Shown piece after piece: positions 15,496 to 17,008 of a DNA stretch of 17,008 bases (positions are counted from its first letter, which is position 1; the number at the start of each line of letters is the position of its first letter). The translations under genes were made by a program, and so were the position numbers. The stretch is from an uncultured Prevotellaceae bacterium (GTDB taxonomy: Bacteria; Bacteroidota; Bacteroidia; Bacteroidales; Muribaculaceae), in the NCBI GenBank assembly GCA_937892085.1, contig CALAVD010000471.1:1-17008 (forward strand), written 5' to 3'. Under the pieces are notes generated by a model, which saw only the letters and a list, made by a program, of their open reading frames with translations, searched no databases and was not told the origin of the DNA.

Positions 15496-15547
15496 TGTAC
15501 ATTTTAATGCACTCTTACAATGTACACTAGCGCGTACGTTTTGTCAA
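15496..15547 (-). promoter_or_regulatory. Promoter and YefM-type operator of the toxin-antitoxin operon
   Basis: On the minus strand TTGACA (15542-15547) is followed by exactly 17 bases and then TACATT (15519-15524, four of six matches to TATAAT). This is a classic sigma-70/sigma-A promoter. Three six-base palindromes with a GTAC core lie on it: TGTACA at 15521-15526 overlapping the -10 box, CGTACG at 15533-15538 in the spacer, and TGTACA at 15496-15501 downstream. The first two are 12 bp apart centre to centre, and the third lies 25 bp further on. From memory, E. coli YefM-YoeB also binds TGTACA-core palindromes 12 bp apart, so autorepression by the same kind of operator is likely. Confidence 0.8.
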
Positions 15548-15937
15548 CAGTAATTGTTTTATTTGATACCGTTTTATTTAATTCAATCTCCGCTAAAACT
15601 ATTTTTTTAGCTCGCTTAATGACTGGTGACATTGGTGACATTTTGCCTATAAAAAACCAAAGGCCATCCGCTTCCTTCTCATAACCACAAATAAGATTTG
15701 CGGTTAAACAAAAACTATAAGCCTTCTTGAATTCGGTGCCCCAACTTCATCAATAAGTAATAGGGGTTTTAGTGGCAATACGAGCATGAAGCGAGGCGAT
15801 ACATATGCATGCCGCGCAAAAATCCCTAACACGAATTGCGTTAGGAACTTTGTTTTTGTATGCCTTTTTGAAAGTCGAAACCACTACATTGTTTCAAATC
15901 ATTAATAGCGGAAAATGCGAATTTTATTCACTTAGGC
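15548..15937. other. Gene-free stretch between the antitoxin promoter and the membrane-protein gene
   Basis: I find no convincing gene in these 390 bases. Several short frames are open for 25 to 65 codons on both strands (for example a plus-strand frame ending in TAA near 15906), but none has a clear start signal or family motif. It contains a perfect tandem 9-mer (15624-15641) and an imperfect inverted repeat with CCTAAC/GTTAGG arms (15825-15845). It may hold the remains of a mobile element or a non-coding RNA, but nothing seen proves either. Confidence 0.6.
15624..15641. repeat. Perfect tandem duplication of TGGTGACAT
   Basis: The 9-mer TGGTGACAT is present twice back to back with no mismatch. 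No further copy is seen nearby. On the minus strand it reads ATGTCACCA twice. Such short direct repeats can mark the end of an insertion sequence, but no partner end is visible in the window. Confidence 0.85.
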
Positions 15938-16774
15938 CTATTTCTTTTCGGTGAGCATTAACACAGCTTGATATAAAGTGCTGGCCGTTTCGCGGTCGTT
16001 GTTGAAAAAGATGTCAACGACGGGGTGGTCGATGTCTTTGAACCGGAATTCTACCTCGTAATAATGGTAGGTCGTCGTGGACTGCTCCATTGTCCCATTG
16101 CCGGAGCCGATGTAGTCGCCATGCAGTCTAGCGCCATGGAGGTTCGTTGTCGTCACGCGCTCTGTATCATGGAGCAATTCAACACCATCGAGGTCATCGA
16201 GACTTAGCACCTTGGTCTTTTTAAGCAATTCTTCCCCGTTACCAAAAAGGAATCTTAAAAGGGCATTCTTATCTTTCGCCTTGACGATTTCTCCGCTCGG
16301 CAGAGAAAACTGAATAAGACGGCTTGGAACATTAAGAAAGACATAGGATTTGGCACCTTTGAAGGTTTTGTCGGCCTCGAAATCTGGTTTTTTCGCTTCT
16401 TCGAGAGCGGCTCTCTTGGCCTCTTCCTCGGCTTCTTTCTCCTCTTTGGCAGCAATCTTCTCTTGCTTTTTCTCGTATATAGCCTTTCCTTCCTCTAGAA
16501 GTTTGGCTTCATCTAGAAGGCGTTTCGATTGCTTTTTCATCATGATTAACATGATTGCTCCCGGCACAGCAAACATAATTCCGTATACGATCATTGCTGT
16601 TACTATGCCTCCGCTTTGGCTCTTGGTCTCTTCATTGCCAGCAACAAGAGCGAGAATGAAAATGAGTATCATCAACGCAGCGAATGCAAAAAGCCCTATG
16701 CCGATGGACATAAAGATCGTCTTCTTCTTTCGTATAGAGGCCGAGGCGAGCGCAATATATTCTTTTTCTTCCAT
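15938..16774 (-). CDS. Two-helix membrane protein with coiled-coil and C-terminal soluble domain
   Basis: I do not recognise this 278-residue protein. It has a short charged N-terminus, two transmembrane helices at about residues 20-46 and 56-78, and a highly charged Lys/Glu/Ala-rich helical stretch at about 80-130. A folded-looking domain follows from about 140 to the end, with alternating strands (SYVFLNVPSRLIQFSL, KVLSLDDLDGVELLHD) and a final helix (TASTLYQAVLMLTEKK). The topology implies both termini on the same side, probably cytoplasmic. The 'LDDLDGVELLHDTERV' strand pattern recalls PH-like domains of small Firmicutes membrane proteins; this is only a resemblance. The ATG at 16774 has AAAGGA six to seven bases upstream. 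It is divergent from the recombinase gene and reads the same way as the toxin-antitoxin pair. Confidence 0.75.
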   Translation of the reverse strand: MEEKEYIALASASIRKKKTIFMSIGIGLFAFAALMILIFILALVAGNEETKSQSGGIVTAMIVYGIMFAVPGAIMLIMMKKQSKRLLDEAKLLEEGKAIYEKKQEKIAAKEEKEAEEEAKRAALEEAKKPDFEADKTFKGAKSYVFLNVPSRLIQFSLPSGEIVKAKDKNALLRFLFGNGEELLKKTKVLSLDDLDGVELLHDTERVTTTNLHGARLHGDYIGSGNGTMEQSTTTYHYYEVEFRFKDIDHPVVDIFFNNDRETASTLYQAVLMLTEKK

Positions 16775-16833
16775 GTTATTTCCTTTCTCGTGCAGTTGAA
16801 AAACCTACGGTTTTCGGTAAATGCAATAACTCA

Positions 16834-16884
16834 TTGTTTTTTATGCGCCTAAATGCGATAATATGGGCAGTACAAAACGTGTAC
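16834..16884 (+). promoter_or_regulatory. Possible promoter with paired GTAC sites for the recombinase gene
   Basis: TTGTTT (16834-16839) and GATAAT (16857-16862) are separated by 17 bases, a reasonable sigma-A-type promoter pointing to the recombinase. Just at the expected transcription start lie two inverted GTAC-core sites, AGTACA (16869-16874) and TGTACC (16880-16885), 11 bp apart centre to centre. They resemble the operator palindromes of the toxin-antitoxin promoter and could bind the recombinase, the antitoxin or another dimeric protein. Confidence 0.35.
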
Positions 16885-16954
16885 CTTTTGAGACAAATCT
16901 ACTTGATTGTCTTTTTCTTTTAGGCGATTGATAGCATAACCGGAGGTAAGCGTT

Positions 16955-17008
16955 ATGAACTATGGTTATGCTAGAGTGTCCACTATCAATCAGCACTTAG
17001 ATAGACAA
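16955..17008 (+). CDS. Serine recombinase (resolvase/invertase family), N-terminal fragment
   Basis: Only the first 18 codons are inside the window. They read MNYGYARVSTINQHLDRQ, the standard start of the resolvase/invertase serine recombinase family, in which YARVS carries the catalytic arginine (R7) and the nucleophilic serine (S9), and the 'QNLDRQ'-like end is also conserved. A strong Shine-Dalgarno (GGAGGT at 16942-16947) lies seven bases before the ATG. These enzymes cut and rejoin DNA at specific sites in transposons, plasmids and invertible segments. The family branch cannot be told from this piece. Confidence 0.88.
   Translation, partial: MNYGYARVSTINQHLDRQ

Noticed and set aside
14966..16774. 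TGA-as-Trp code for the right-hand segment
   Set aside because: The antitoxin uses TGG for tryptophan and ends correctly at TGA where the toxin begins, so the intact genes there use the standard reading.

Overview
The window looks like a Bacteroidales chromosome segment (Prevotellaceae/Muribaculaceae-like). It carries a core type IX secretion system (T9SS) locus, a Bacteroidota-only machine. Most genes at roughly 1.2-8.4 kb start after A/T-rich leaders without a Shine-Dalgarno (SD) sequence, as is usual in this phylum. The last ~2.1-2.4 kb looks different: it is visibly more AT-rich, has strong SD sequences and a TTGACA-type promoter, and carries toxin-antitoxin and serine-recombinase genes. 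It is either a horizontally acquired element or a chimeric contig join.

Layout. 1-1060: a heptamer tandem repeat touching the start of a membrane acyltransferase gene. 1209-8414 (+): porT, porP/sprF, gldK, gldL, gldM and gldN, closely spaced and probably one operon. It ends in a clear stem-loop terminator. 8519-12921 (-): a convergent operon read porE-like gene, YfcE-type phosphodiesterase, SPOR-like lipoprotein, menA, with the last two genes overlapping by ATGA. 12995-14599 (-): a secreted CotH-kinase-family protein with a C-terminal dockerin-like calcium-binding repeat pair. 14600-14965: AT-rich, with short repeats, a possible gene remnant and a terminator. 14966-15480 (-): a YefM/YoeB-type toxin-antitoxin pair with a recognisable promoter and a palindromic GTAC operator array. 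15548-15937: no gene I can support. 15938-16774 (-): an unidentified two-helix membrane protein. 16955-17008 (+): the first 18 codons of a serine recombinase cut by the window edge.

How the genes work together. GldL and GldM form the proton-driven inner-membrane motor; the residues I recall as mechanistically important in the Flavobacterium proteins appear present. GldK and GldN form the periplasmic ring under the outer membrane. PorP/SprF and PorT are outer-membrane barrels. The porE-like protein, with TPR, beta-propeller, carboxypeptidase-regulatory-like and OmpA domains, probably anchors the system to peptidoglycan. sov/sprA, porU, porV, porW, porZ and porX/porY are not in the window. The only obvious secreted candidate cargo, the CotH protein, ends in a dockerin-like pair rather than a recognisable T9SS C-terminal signal.

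No wholly new system is evident. The most notable points are the regulatory and compositional switch near 14.7-15.5 kb, the operator array shared in style by the toxin-antitoxin and recombinase promoters, the long low-complexity tail on the PorE-like protein, and the CotH-dockerin fusion.
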